Source: Astrothelium macrocarpum
Taxonomy: Eukaryota > Ascomycota > Dothideomycetes > Trypetheliales > Trypetheliaceae
Assembly: GCA_021030915.1 (NCBI GenBank)
Contig: JAGEMR010000122.1
Location: 1 to 64,000 of the forward strand
Reading direction: 5' to 3'
DNA length: 64,000 nucleotides
The notes under the pieces were generated by a model. It was not told where the DNA came from. It made no database searches and saw only the letters and a program-made list of their open reading frames with translations. The position numbers and the translations under genes were made by a program. Below, one piece after another: positions 37,366-49,200 of the stretch. The first letter of the stretch is position 1. Each line of letters opens with the position of its first letter.

Positions 37366-40248
37366 TGTGAATTGGTCTCACCGTCTCGGCGTTTGTCGAT
37401 GCTGTCCTCTTGACTATTGTCTTGAAGGGAAAAGACACGGCGTTGAATAACGCAATAGAGGTGGGGAGTGAGACAGAAAACAAAACCAGAGAAGAAATAC
37501 CTAAGTTGACATAGTAGTAGCTGTCATTACGGCTGAACATGCTGTTCTTGTACCTGTAATGACGTGAACGGCTTGCTAGCAGCAAAGTAAACTTTGAACT
37601 ATCCCGCGCGAATACACTATTGGGATAGAAGCGGTCCGAAGCTGCGCCTAATGTTGGTAGTGTGTCCGCGATTTGGCAAAGCGTCCGCTTCCTTCTCATC
37701 TTTTTCTCTCAGGCACCAGATCTCCCGTCAGTGCCATTCGGAATGTGACAGGCATTGTACCTCAGACGATTGGTTCGATTCAGGTACTAGGAGAAGAAAT
37801 TAGGGCACGTATTGGTGGCGCCTGTTTTCATGCCTCGGGGAAGAGAGGGAAGGAATTAAAGAGCTAATGAGATCTCGATCGGACAGGGGACCGTGGAGTT
37901 GTCAGTGGTGCGCTTGGACTTTTCAGTTCCGGCAAACCAAATACCCATGGCTCCGATCTCTGGGATCCAAGATCAGCATGCTTTGCAGAATCAGGATCGG
38001 CGAATCAGAGGCAGTATTGCAAGAGCTCGTGCATTAACATGTTTCGCCTCATGCATAACCCTGATGCTCGCCTTTTCCTCCTCAAACCTCAGTTGTTATC
38101 GCATCCGAATACGCTGCCAAGCCATGCTGCCTCGAACGCCATAAAATCCAAAGAGATCTCGCAATTCTCTTGCTATCAAGCATCAAGGAGATCCAACAAG
38201 AAGCTACCTTGGTTGATTGGTCGTGATCTTGGAATTGCTAACCACATGCGGAATGCCCCAATCCTGGTACCAGAATACGCGGCTTGTGATGAGCTTTTCG
38301 AAAGTTGGGTGCTCCTAAGCATGATTATTCATTTCATCTATGGAACTGTCTATCTCGGAACGAAATTAGCTTTGCGCTTTAGTCTACTTATCGCCTTTGC
38401 GGCCCGCTAGTTCTTTTTCCCTAAAACCGTTCAAAGGTTAACAGGTACTCTATGCCTAGTCTTCTCATAGTCTACCTGTCGCCCGGGCCTGGGATTGAGC
38501 CTCGATCAATTGGGACCCCTCACGTTTCCAGAAGCTTAACATCGATAGCCTTAGTCCTGTCAGGATTTTAAACTTTCCGCATGTTGCACGTCAGCCGGCT
38601 CTTTCTGTCGGTTCTGAGGGCAGTCTCTCTACCTCCGTATGCTCAAGCGTTGGTCTATTCTCCATGTTTGTGCTGATACTAGATCTCTCTTTTCCCGGAA
38701 CGTGTTTCCAACGATCGTATGAAGGAACCGGTTACGAGCACAGTAGTGTGAAGGCACCAGCCAGTGCATTGATCGTCATTATCACTATGGCTTCTCGTCA
38801 TACCATCATTTGGAACCGCAACGACTATCATATCAACCTTACAAAGTAATTGGCGAGATGCTGCGGAAACAAAGCCGCTTTGGATTGCATAGCTGCTAAT
38901 AGTAGCAGAGCCATTCATCCACTCTTCTCCACATCAAGCTGGTCTCGGGCTGGCTCCGCTGGTAATCAAAGTGCATTAAAGGCCAAGCCTATGTTGCCTA
39001 ATTCAACCTTATTCAGTACTGATTTCCATTCAAAGTTGCTCTTTTGCTCTCGCGCTTCATTCTGCCGTGATAGCTCTGGTAGTACAGCTTAGTCATATGC
39101 CAATTATCTTTTCACGTCGAATCTACCAGCTTCTTCAAATTTGCCTAAAATTTGCTAATTGCATGATCAGATAACCCTTATGCGGCTCAGGCGGTTAAGC
39201 CACGCCATGTTGTTCATGTTGTCGTTTTGGCTCCTCACCGTCGAGCATGCTTATGCATCCAAGAGCTAGTCCTACAGTGATCCGGAGGGTAGAAAGTGAT
39301 CACGAATTGCGCGAATCGACGTCTCATCACAAGATCGAAAGCCTCTGGCACGGATGTATTCATCTTCAGAGCTTGAGGGAGTCCTTCATTGTGAGTTGGT
39401 GATTAAGGAACTGAGCGTGTCTGGATGTCTGAACACTTGCCGGAGAACATAAGGGTATGTTAGGCAAGAGGTGGGTGCGTAGAATTATATATGGCACTTC
39501 ATTTGTCGACTTAGTTTCTTTCAACGACTTGTCTAGCCCTGTATCACTAAATTTTTCTCGAATACTCGATAATAGTCTATGGTTTAATATTTGAGTTTTT
39601 GCATCCTGAAGCCGCTAACACCTGTTCTTCCGAGTTTAAGTAACCTTGTCCTGTGTGGAAGACTCTCGATGGCGTAGACACTATTCATTATTTGTCAATG
39701 GATCATTGGCATGCTCGGAGACAAGTACACGAAGCACATGTTGACTGTCTCGGACATCCAAAACCCGCAGGAACAGTTTGTTCGAGTCCTTGGGCAAAGG
39801 CTTGACTGAAGGAAGTGACCCGTGTCTATCCAAGCTGAGGAGCGAGCTTAGGTAAAAAGATCAGAGCCCCAATCGGACGTTTGATGACTGTTGTCGGCCT
39901 TTCGTGCATAGACGGAGTAGGAGGGGCCGAAACGAGTTTCTCTTAGCAATACTTCACGTATGAAACCATCTGCATGCTTTGGTTTACTCTTGAGTACTTG
40001 TATACAATAAGTAGTATTGGAAGGTGGTATCTAAATGCGAAATTCTCCTTGAACATATCGGAGATTAGCTGGAGCAAATATGACACAAATGCCAAAAATA
40101 TGTACAAGCAAGAGTCATTGACCGGCCCCCAAGTCTTCCGATTTATGGTCACTGATTTCATCTCATCCTTATTCACCAAAGATTTCGAACAGATCGTACG
40201 CCCAAACGCCGCGTGAGCTACAGAGCGCATTTTCAACGTCAAATAACC
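37366..40248. other. Gene-poor 2.9 kb
   Basis: Short ORFs only, none with a domain or a convincing exon chain. I found no tRNA, MITE end or tandem array. This is the longest feature-free stretch in the window. Confidence 0.5.
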
Positions 40249-41089
40249 TCATGAGCAAAATAGCGAAAGGAGCGTAATAGAAAGTGGTATCAGTATTGAT
40301 AAGGTGCTCGGACTCGTGATTGAGAGAGGCGCTGCTGATACTTCCAGTGATGTAGTTGTAAAGACTTGGTCGAAACCAATGGTGGAAGAGTTGAAGCAAT
40401 TTTGAGGTGTGACTGGGTCCACATCTTCGGGCTCTGCTAACGTGACATCGACGCACTATTTATATTTGTTAGCATTTATTGGACTGTAGATACCGTAAGA
40501 AGACATACGTTGTATAGTGCAGCTCCGTGCTGAGCAGCCTCAACAACTTGGAGTGTGACATTATCTCCAACGTTGAATGTAATATTCGCCGGCATTGGCA
40601 CTTGAGGAAAGCAGACCGTGCCATTGTACTCGTTGTTTGTAGGTCCGAGAAGGTTGACAGGTGCTTGCATGACATGGGACATGTTGGGAGGGATTGTTCC
40701 AATTCCCATGTTGATGTACACGAGGGCGTTCAAATGTCCGGGAAACCAGCCAGGCTGGAAAGCAAATGCACCTCCTCCTACAGGCCATTTCGTCCGGTTG
40801 GAACTTAACGGCATGCCACCGCCTACATCAGATGTTAGGAGCCTTTCAACATTGAAATTCTCAAAGGTCAGTACTCACAAGGATACATCCATTGCATGCC
40901 CCAAGGGAAAGTGGCGGTTCCATTGTCGAGATAATCAATACCGATACTGTCAGCTCCTACTGAGCCATTCGTTTGAAGATTGTCTCCTCTCCAGCCTGGA
41001 TATGTGATCACTGTGTGTGCGCTGGCAAAGCTCGTTATCGCCGTGAGGGCGACGATAGCTGTGGCGAAGAACATTTTGACGGTACGCAA
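40249..41089 (-). CDS. Secreted BIM1/X325-like copper-site protein, probably GPI-anchored
   Basis: Three exons, complement(40249..40455, 40509..40822, 40879..41089), give 243 residues. A signal peptide (MRTVKMFFATAIVALTAITS) ends at ASA, so the mature protein would start with His in HTVITYPGWRGDNL. An N-terminal His is the first ligand of the LPMO-like copper brace, and this opening is typical of the X325/BIM1 family. The core has paired cysteines, several N-glycosylation sequons and MGIGTIPPNMSHVM. The C-terminus is Ser/Thr-rich and ends in a short hydrophobic tail, consistent with GPI attachment. Relatives have been linked to copper acquisition or cell-surface roles instead of polysaccharide cleavage. 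No copper regulator is adjacent. Confidence 0.85.
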
Positions 41090-42828
41090 GAAATCTGAGA
41101 ATCGGAAAAGAGATCAAACAACGACGGAGAATCTTGCGTACGAAAAGGGCCAGCAAAGAAGCTGAAAAGAAGTGCTGATGGGCTACAAAGCTTGCAGTGC
41201 TTCGTTGATCCAGCGGCAGTAAGACCTTAAAGGACGCCCTCTTGTCGTGCCACGGCCGCTGAACTCAGGTCCCGCTAAAGCCGGGCGCGACTGGACTCGA
41301 CCGCCGTGACTGGCCTGCTGTAAGCACACATGTTTCTCGCACATGTTCCAAAGCAGGGCAGCCGTCGCATGCATAGGGTCTCTTGGGGGCCAGTGGCGAA
41401 TGGTAGTGCGAAGCGCCGGCAGGGGACTGAGTTGGCGGCTCGCTGAAGAAGGGCGCTCCGGCGAAGAAGCCATTGGGCTGCCCATTCACCGGCCATGGTG
41501 TGCACAGAATTGTGATGAGGTGCGGCTGCTCTAAGCTCGGCCGGGCAAGCCGTTCAAGGGATCGCTGTCCGGTCTGTACTGGCGTTGGCACTCAAGAAGG
41601 GTCTTGCAATGCCATTCGTTGTCTGGTAGCACCCCAGCTCGGACGGACCATTCTAAGGATGCGGGGACGGAAAGGCTCTTGAGTCTGATTCGTCTCGATC
41701 AGAGTGGTACCACATTTTCTCCGTCAGTCAAATTAAGCGCCCGCATTCCAAAAATGGCGCCGCTTCAAGGGTAGGAAAGAGGACCTAACACACGCTTTTG
41801 CGTGGCCTTGCGATCGACAATTGCATCGATTTCGACGTGGATGTCGAGGAGTCCAGCCTGGTCGTGACTCTAAATAAAGCCCCTCCACGCGCATGGCAGT
41901 CGCGCAGTAGTGATAGTGATGGGAGATTCATATACTGATCTCAGACGTTATCTCGACAAAGATCGGTGTTTTGCATCTCTCAAAGCTTGTTGTGCGCCTA
42001 TGGCAAAATGTGTGGTCCGATTTGATAAGGCCAACAGCGCACAATGGCAGCGGCTACTCAGGCGCTTCAGTGTGTCATGACAACAAACTCCTCGGTCTCG
42101 GTGTCCAAGCACGAGGAAAGAATGCCTCGCCCTTCCATCGCGCAATCTTCCGTCGAAACGCATCTAGCCATTGTCGGAAGGACTTAGGCGCCGTTGTACG
42201 CCGCAGACACACATGTACTTAGTCAGGTTTGTACTCCGTACCGCTCCCGCAACCTTTTCAGCGGGAAGACAGCTGCCTGGAGAGCAAGGGAGGTTTTACT
42301 TGGCCACGCGCGTCCATTGGATCATCTCTCAAGCCCTCGTTTAGCTCTTTTTCGAGGTCTCGCTTTTGATTGGTTTCTTGTCCCTACCTGCAGAGCGGCT
42401 GAGGCCGAAGTTTGCACAACAACATGTTTAATGAAGAGTTGTTCAATCTCTCTGCCAAGACGCATATGCAAATATCGTTTCATATGACCTTATCAAAGAG
42501 ACGCGGAAATGTGGCACAGGAGCAATGTCTAACTTTAGCAAAGCGTTGTTGGTAAGTTTGCGGCACACGATGGCATTATATCCATCTGGCTGTCTGCCTG
42601 CACTCAATTTCTGTACTTTGCTCAGCCTGCATTCTCCGCAGTCTTGCTTTTCTGCCTTGCATTCCACCTTCCGAACGTATTAGCGGTGTGGTCAGAGCTG
42701 GATCTCTGCTTTTTTTCTTTCAGCTGTATAGCTTTTCTTCGCTTCTTACTCTAATCTCATGGTCATTCAGTTTTTTCATACGAATTGAAAATATATTCAA
42801 AAACTTGGAAATCCTATGAGTGTTGGCC
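41090..42828. other. Gene-poor 1.7 kb with a GC-rich island
   Basis: The 41183-41680 part is GC-rich and yields overlapping ORFs on both strands without domains. The rest shows nothing recognisable. Confidence 0.5.
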
Positions 42829-43362
42829 ATGGCACGTCACGGTTCTCAGCAACAGATCAGCTCAGATGCCCGTAGTCTCCGATCTTCACCCAGTTTCCAC
42901 AGTCGTCAGGTCACACCTCAGCCTTCCAGGTCAGGCCTACGTACAGTAGCCTCACTGCCTTCTTCACCACAGCCAACAGCTTCTCTGCGAATGCAAAGCA
43001 TGACAGCTTCGCCTACACAACGTGCGGGGTATCATGCAGTCTCGCCGCCCTCAACCTCGACATCATCTTCGTCGTCACCATCAGCCAAGGCATCTTCTCG
43101 TTCTGTACCCCCAACACCATGGGACGAATCTCAACAACGACGACTGGGACGTGTTACCTCATTCAGCACAGCCAAAGAACCGACTTATACATTGGCGCCG
43201 AAACGTACCCACAGCGAAGAGTCTCAACAATCAGAACGGACACAACCGCAGTTCCATCTCCGCCACAGATTGAAAATGGCTTTGAAGGATTTCTTTAAAA
43301 AAGATTCGGTTGATGAAGAGTACGAGTGTGAAAAAATTCAAGATAGTCACTGGACTGATTGA
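42829..43362 (+). CDS. Small Ser-rich fungal protein with conserved C-terminal motif
   Basis: An intronless frame of 177 residues. I chose the Met at 42829 (context GCCATGGCA) over the Met three codons upstream. The first 140 residues are disordered, rich in Ser, Pro, Gln and Arg, with many SP/TP sites (SPSFHSR, SVPPTPWDE), suggesting phosphorylation. The C-terminus is a compact charged segment, HRLKMALKDFFKKDSVDEE, ending in DSHWTD; a similar ending occurs in small hypothetical proteins of filamentous ascomycetes as far as I recall. No function is known to me. Confidence 0.72.
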   Translation: MARHGSQQQISSDARSLRSSPSFHSRQVTPQPSRSGLRTVASLPSSPQPTASLRMQSMTASPTQRAGYHAVSPPSTSTSSSSSPSAKASSRSVPPTPWDESQQRRLGRVTSFSTAKEPTYTLAPKRTHSEESQQSERTQPQFHLRHRLKMALKDFFKKDSVDEEYECEKIQDSHWTD

Positions 43363-44033
43363 CCTGGACATGAATTGTCAAATCTCAAGGATTGGATTCG
43401 TAATGGCTGATGAGCAATAAGGTGGCCTACTATATGGATGAATCCATCACCGCAATTAACGACAACGGCCAAAAATAATTTTCTTGCTTTATACCCACTT
43501 CTGCTTTAGCCTTTCCATTCTCATTTTCTATTGATGGGGTGAGGATTAGGAAGACCTCCGCAACTTTTGCGGTGGGTTGGAAATAATGCAGCACTTTCTT
43601 TAATCGTCACGATTTTCCAGACTATGGGCTAGGATTATATGGGAGGGACACTTGTTTACATTACTAGGGGCATGTTTCCTCTGCAAGACCAAGACAGGAT
43701 TTGTTGGATATCTCCTTTGACGAGAATACGGATTTTAGATATCAAGTACTCACCAAAGGGAACTGGCGTGGTCGCTTGGAGTTGGCGGATATTTGCAAGA
43801 GATTCACAAAAATGACTTTACTTGAACAGAAATAGGAACTGCCCTCGTCAAAATATGTTTCCAACCGCTATCTCAACTACACATCACAAAGGTGATAGGC
43901 TTGATATACCAGCCTAGATTCTTTTGGCAAATGTTGTCAAGCTTGCATTTACACCTTCATCGCTGCTAACAAATCTAAAGCCCCCCCCTTCCACAACAAT
44001 CCCCATCCTCATCACCAGCAACACCCACACCCC
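43363..44033. other. Convergent 3' intergenic
   Basis: Pyrimidine-rich in places; no gene, RNA or repeat recognised. Confidence 0.5.
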
Positions 44034-45254
44034 TCAAACCTCCCCCACAAACCTCAAAATCTCCTCCACCACCCTCTCCGGCTGCTCCTGCTGCGGCCAA
44101 TGCCCTGCACCTTCCACCTGCCTGAACCCCCTGAAATCCGCACAACTCCTCCCCTCCACCATCGCGTCCAGCGCGCCCGGCTGCTGATAATTCCCCCAGT
44201 CGCGCTCGCCGCTCAAAAACACACACGGCACCTCGATCCTGCGCCCGACGAACAGCGCCAGGTCGCCGCCGAGGCGCGGATCCGTGGCGTTGCGGTACCA
44301 GTTGAGCCCGCCCTGGAAGCCCGTGCGCGTCCACTCGCGCACGTACACGTCGAGCTCCGCGTCGCTGATCCAGGCGTGTGTGGCGCGCGCGCGAGATGCT
44401 GGTTCGGCCGACATATGCTGTGCGACGACTTCGGGCATGGAGAGAGAGAGTGGCATGATGTAGTAGTCGGGCATCGCGGAGAGCGCTTCGGCGGTCCAGC
44501 TGTTGATCGGGTGCGGATTGTTGGGTGGCCAGGCGGCGGATTTCAGGTGCATGTAGCCGCGGAGGAAGGCGGATAGGCCTTGTGGTGGGGAGACCCATTC
44601 GTGGGCTGCGGAGGGGTGGGAGTTGTGGTATTTGTAGTGCTTCCTTGGCGTGGGGAGGCGTGCGAGGTCGGCTTGGATGTCCTTGGAAGCGTGGGGTTTG
44701 GACGATTCATCAGCGTTGTTGTTGATGGTTGCGGATTCGGGATGTGCAGTGTTGAAGGGCAGTGGCCCTGGAGCGTTGTGCGGATGGCTCATGATGATGC
44801 AGCTGGTGAACATGTCGCCGCGCATTAGGGCGCCCATGGCGGCGGGCACGGCGCCAAAGTCGTGGCCCACGACGCATTTCACCTTGTGGTAGCCCAGCGC
44901 GTGCACGAGGATCACGTAGTCTCGCACGAGATTGGTGATGCTGAATTGACGCATGTCGACCTTGTCGAAGGGGGAGGTGTCCCAGCCGACGGTGCGTCCG
45001 TAGCCGCGCTGGTCCATGGCGACAACATAATAACCTGCGTCAGCAAGGGGGAGCATGATCTTGCGCCAGGAGAATGCGATTTCGGGGAAGCCATGAATCA
45101 GGAGGATGAGAGGCTTTTGGTTTGAAGGGTCATAGCCGGCTTCGAGGATGTGAAAGGAAAGGCCGGCTTTGGCGTAACAGTCGACTTGTCTCTCTGTGAT
45201 GCCAGATGGGAGAGGCAGAGGCTCGAGGTTTGCATTTTGAGTTCTTGCAGACAT
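44034..45254 (-). CDS. Epoxide-hydrolase-like alpha/beta hydrolase
   Basis: The frame is open further upstream to 45425, but the Met at 45254 (MSARTQNANLEPLPLPSGIT) begins a normal N-terminus, giving 406 residues. Motifs: oxyanion HGFPE, RGYGRT, nucleophile Asp in VGHDFGA, lid tyrosines in LRGYMHLKS and LNWYRN, and catalytic His in EGAGHWPQQEQP. An aspartate nucleophile plus two lid tyrosines fits soluble epoxide hydrolases, which open epoxides to diols. The lid insertion containing HEWVSPPQGLSAFLRGY is of a fungal subfamily type. No secretion signal, so it is probably cytosolic. The substrate is unknown and no natural-product gene sits beside it; haloacid dehalogenases share the same Asp motif and are the alternative. 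Confidence 0.87.
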   Translation of the reverse strand: MSARTQNANLEPLPLPSGITERQVDCYAKAGLSFHILEAGYDPSNQKPLILLIHGFPEIAFSWRKIMLPLADAGYYVVAMDQRGYGRTVGWDTSPFDKVDMRQFSITNLVRDYVILVHALGYHKVKCVVGHDFGAVPAAMGALMRGDMFTSCIIMSHPHNAPGPLPFNTAHPESATINNNADESSKPHASKDIQADLARLPTPRKHYKYHNSHPSAAHEWVSPPQGLSAFLRGYMHLKSAAWPPNNPHPINSWTAEALSAMPDYYIMPLSLSMPEVVAQHMSAEPASRARATHAWISDAELDVYVREWTRTGFQGGLNWYRNATDPRLGGDLALFVGRRIEVPCVFLSGERDWGNYQQPGALDAMVEGRSCADFRGFRQVEGAGHWPQQEQPERVVEEILRFVGEV

Positions 45255-46257
45255 TAGGAGAGTGTATTGAATTGGGAGTGGTAGCTGCGCTTGAAGAATA
45301 GAGAACGAGATATAAGTTAATGAAGGGAAACGATTCTTGCAGCACGGAAGAGAAGGCTTCGAAAAGTTTACATGCGTATCTGTATTAAAGCCTCGATTGT
45401 TAAGAATATTCTTACTTGTTGCCACTATCAGTATCTGGGTGAGTCATTTTCTACTCGATGCACTCAGCTGCGCGCAGATAGGAGATGATTAATCCAAACC
45501 GATGTGTCAATAAGCTACGACAAAGGAACGAGAAGTCTTTGATGTCAGTAATATCCAAATCGTAATTTCATCGGAATTCAAACGAAAAGCTTGACCAAGA
45601 GTAGTTTGTTTATGGAGTTGGGGGGCTACCGGTTGGAGTACTGGCATTGAACTGGACACCGAGGTAGTGAAATCAGTTTCCATTAAATCGGTTCTGTCGG
45701 TGCAGAAGCCCACTGTTCTAACCTAGGCGAAACATGGATGACTTTAGTGTTAGCTAGTAAGGTGCACAATAATGCTTACAATCATATGATCCTCATGATC
45801 CTCGTGGTAGCGCGGAGCTACGGTAATAGCCCCCAGTCCAAGCCACAGGGAACCAACTTGAGCCTGAGAGCTGTTGAGCTTACTACACGGGCGAGCTGAT
45901 CTTCTCCTTCTCTCAGCGACCCAGACTTGGAGCTTCTGCTGTCAACATGTCGCGTTGAGGCGAGCCGTTGGCAACGTGCGACTCTCGTGCGGCGGTCGCT
46001 CGTGCACGCCACCCAATCCGGCGACGAGCTCTATTTTCATTATGACATAATTCTCAACCGCTCCCGTATATTCGCAGCGTCGCTCTGTTTTTCGTCTTCA
46101 CCACCAACTCTGCACTGCCAGCAGCAATCGTGTCGCGTCAGTGACTACGCTCATAGTTATCGGCTGGCTCGGCCTGAGCCGAGTCGGCCGTCATGTTCTC
46201 GCGACGAAGGGCTGCCTCAAATCCGGTGGGTTGCGCCAAACCTTCGTGCTAGCAGTT
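45255..46257. promoter_or_regulatory. Divergent upstream region
   Basis: About 1 kb between divergent genes. A plausible 5'-UTR acceptor (ttcgtgctag) lies just before the start at 46258. The frame stays open upstream to 46141 without an ATG, so it is likely untranslated. Confidence 0.45.
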
Positions 46258-49200
46258 ATGCCACAAAAGAGATATGCTAACAAGACATCTATCAAGCCTC
46301 CGAGTAACAAGCCTCCAACTCCATCAGCCGCATTAGCCGCCAGTCAAGCCTTCCTCAAAGATCGCAATTCCAATGCCTCCCTTTCTTCCGCGGCAGCGGC
46401 AGCTGCCCTGCGTTCTTATCCTACCTCTCCAGAGCCCATTGCAAATCTCCAAACGAAGCGTATGCAAAGGCGAGGCTCTCAATCATCTAATGGAAGTGCT
46501 CCGGGGAACCCGCGGGCAACACTCCAGAGGCAGAATAGTTCTGGCTCGATGACAGAGAGGACCTTTCGCTCGCCTTCGCCAAATCGGCCCCGAAGTTCGC
46601 AGAGCGCACCGGACACAAGCGTCGCCGCTGCTGCTGATGCACCACCTGTTCCGGCCCTTCCTGCCAATATATCAAAGCCGTTGTCGAAACCAGCGAAACG
46701 GACCTCTGTTGTGGAACCAAAACCTGCGCCACGCATCTCGTCCTCACAAACACTAGCATCGCATGGCTTAGGGACCGGCATAGATAGAGATAGAGCTGTA
46801 CAGACTCCGGATTCGCTTCAGCGGACATCTATTAACTTTTCACGACCATTATCACCCTCCCCCCGAAGCACGCCACCAGAATCACCAGTCACTACACAAC
46901 GACCCAAGGGCGTAGGAGGCTGGCATACAGGGCCTGCAGTCGGAGATACGTCAAGAGTTGATAGTAGGCCTTCTGTTCCTACCGTTCCGACCTCTTCAAG
47001 CAATGGATATATTCGGCAGCAGGTACAGAGTGCTGCAGATCAACCAGTCAAGAAGAAGAAAAAGAAACAGGCAGCACCAAGCGCCCAGGAAAGTCGTCTT
47101 GCAACCGGGGGAATGCACACTGGCCCGACTGGAACAGCTGTAGAAGATAGCACATTGGCTCAGCGCACCAGTCCAGGTTCGAGAAACATTTCGAAAGCAG
47201 CGGCACAGCAATCGGGTCAACCAGGCGGCTCAACCACAATGCCCAAGTCTAAGAGGCAAAGTTCTTCAGGTCATAGTCTCGGTAAACAACCCTCGATTGT
47301 GCGTGAAGATCGAGAAGCAGAAGAGCAAGCCGCCCAAACATCACAGCGGCTTCAAAAGTCGGATGGTACAGCGTCAACGGTGAAACAGATCCAAACTCCG
47401 ACACCTGCGGCGATTATAAGACCAGCAGCAAAGCCAGCCGAGGCTCAACAACAAAGCGGTGATGCGAGCAACACTGTAATTTCTGAGGCGGAAAAATTTG
47501 TTGCCTCTCAACGAGATGCGAGAAGCCAGACACAAGACTCAAATCATAGTCCGGCTCGATCGGCTCGCTTTTCCTCTGTACCTCTTTTAGCGGCGCAAGA
47601 TATGAGACACTCTCCACCGCCAAGATCGCTATCTCCTGCGAAATCAGCCTTGAAACAGTCGCCCGGCTCAGTGCGTGGGAGTTCGCCTGCGACAAGTCAG
47701 AATGGCGGCAGGGTACTTGCTAGCGACGCCTCGGATACTGCGTCTCAGTTTTCTGAAGATGGCAGAGCGTCTAGCAAGAAAAAGAAAAATGTTCGGGTCA
47801 GCTTTGATGAAGCTCCAGCTGTTGTTCCTGTCGAGCCGATACTGGAAATTGCTCGAGAACGCTCAACAACTTCGAGACCAGATCGGTTTGGCTTAGATGA
47901 GGATGACACAAGCGATATTCTGAAACCGAGGCCAATGCTTCCTTCTTTTGGCAGTATTCGCGGGAGAAAGAGTCAGCCCGATGAGGAGCCTCTTGAAAAG
48001 GTCACTGAAACTGTGCCTTCTTCAATGACAACCTCAGCAAGCACGCTCACTACATCCGTAGGCGGAAACAGTGAGCTTACAACCGAAGGCATAGCAGCTC
48101 AGGACCAGGCTTCAAAGAATGAACAGGTTCCGAAATCGGATAATGCAACCCCCTTGCCTCCAGAAGTGACCTCAAGAGAAGGGCTTACTTATGGAACTGA
48201 CAGTGATACTGATGAAGATATTCCAATCTCTACTGGCATACCAAACTCAGAACCACCTCGAGAGGAGCCTCTCACCCAGCTCAACGAAGGCAAAGCAGAA
48301 CACACCCACCACGACGAAATGCAGTTATTGGAAACGGACTCAGGACTTGCACCAGAAGGACTCTCTATCAATGTTCAACCTCCGACCCCTGCTCTTGTAG
48401 AAGAAAGCAGAGGCCCTTCTTCACCTGTGCCAGGTGCTTTCCCTGAAGATCCTCCAGAAGAAACTGATGACAGTGTTGATGATGACACCAGAGTTACTTC
48501 TCTTGATGAAGGAAAATCTTTCCAAGAGTCTCCGAAAGAGTCGTCGAAGACAGTGCCTGCTTCATTGTCAAGCTCAGAAGAGACTGCAGCTATCCAACAA
48601 CCGCCTAAGGCTTCTGTTGCACAGTCTGACGACGAATACGAATCAGACGAAGAAAGTGTCTATAGTGATGCGGCTGAAGATTTCTCAGAGCTTGAAGGCG
48701 GGTTCGTCTCCCTCAATGCAGTTCTTGAAAGCCCTTCGCAAGCATACGCTGAATCGCCTGTAATCTCTACGCCGACCGACAGTCCATCGACTAGGCTTGC
48801 CAAGAGATATAATCCTCTTGCTAAATCCCCGACTGGGCCAGTCGAAGATTCAAAGTCGCCTGCACAAGAGAGCCCTACCACTGCAAAGGACTGGGACCAA
48901 GCCAAATCATATTGGAGTAGCCTAAGTGAGCAAAAGAAAAAGGAAATGGAACGTGAAGCTCAGCCGGTGACAGCATCGAATACTGTTCAAATCCAACGAG
49001 AAGTTACTGTTCCTACTGTAGCAGAGCCAAAGCCAAAGCCAAAGCCAAAGAAGAAAAAGAAGACTAACACACCGACACCGGTTTCTGTTGCTCCTGCGGC
49101 TCGTAAGACTACTACTCCAAAACAACGACCTCAATCGAGCGCGAGTGACACCGCACCACCACCCATGAGACAAACTATGCGTTCTAGTATGCGTCCATCG

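Noticed and set aside
38470..38540. tRNA-like stretch with GGGATTGAGCCTC
   Set aside because: No cloverleaf with matching acceptor stem could be folded by eye.
41183..41680. Overlapping ORFs in a GC-rich island
   Set aside because: Open frames on both strands with no domain; explained by low stop-codon density in GC-rich sequence.
43975..44598. 207-residue minus-strand ORF
   Set aside because: Alternative frame inside the epoxide-hydrolase-like gene, which has clear motifs in its own frame.
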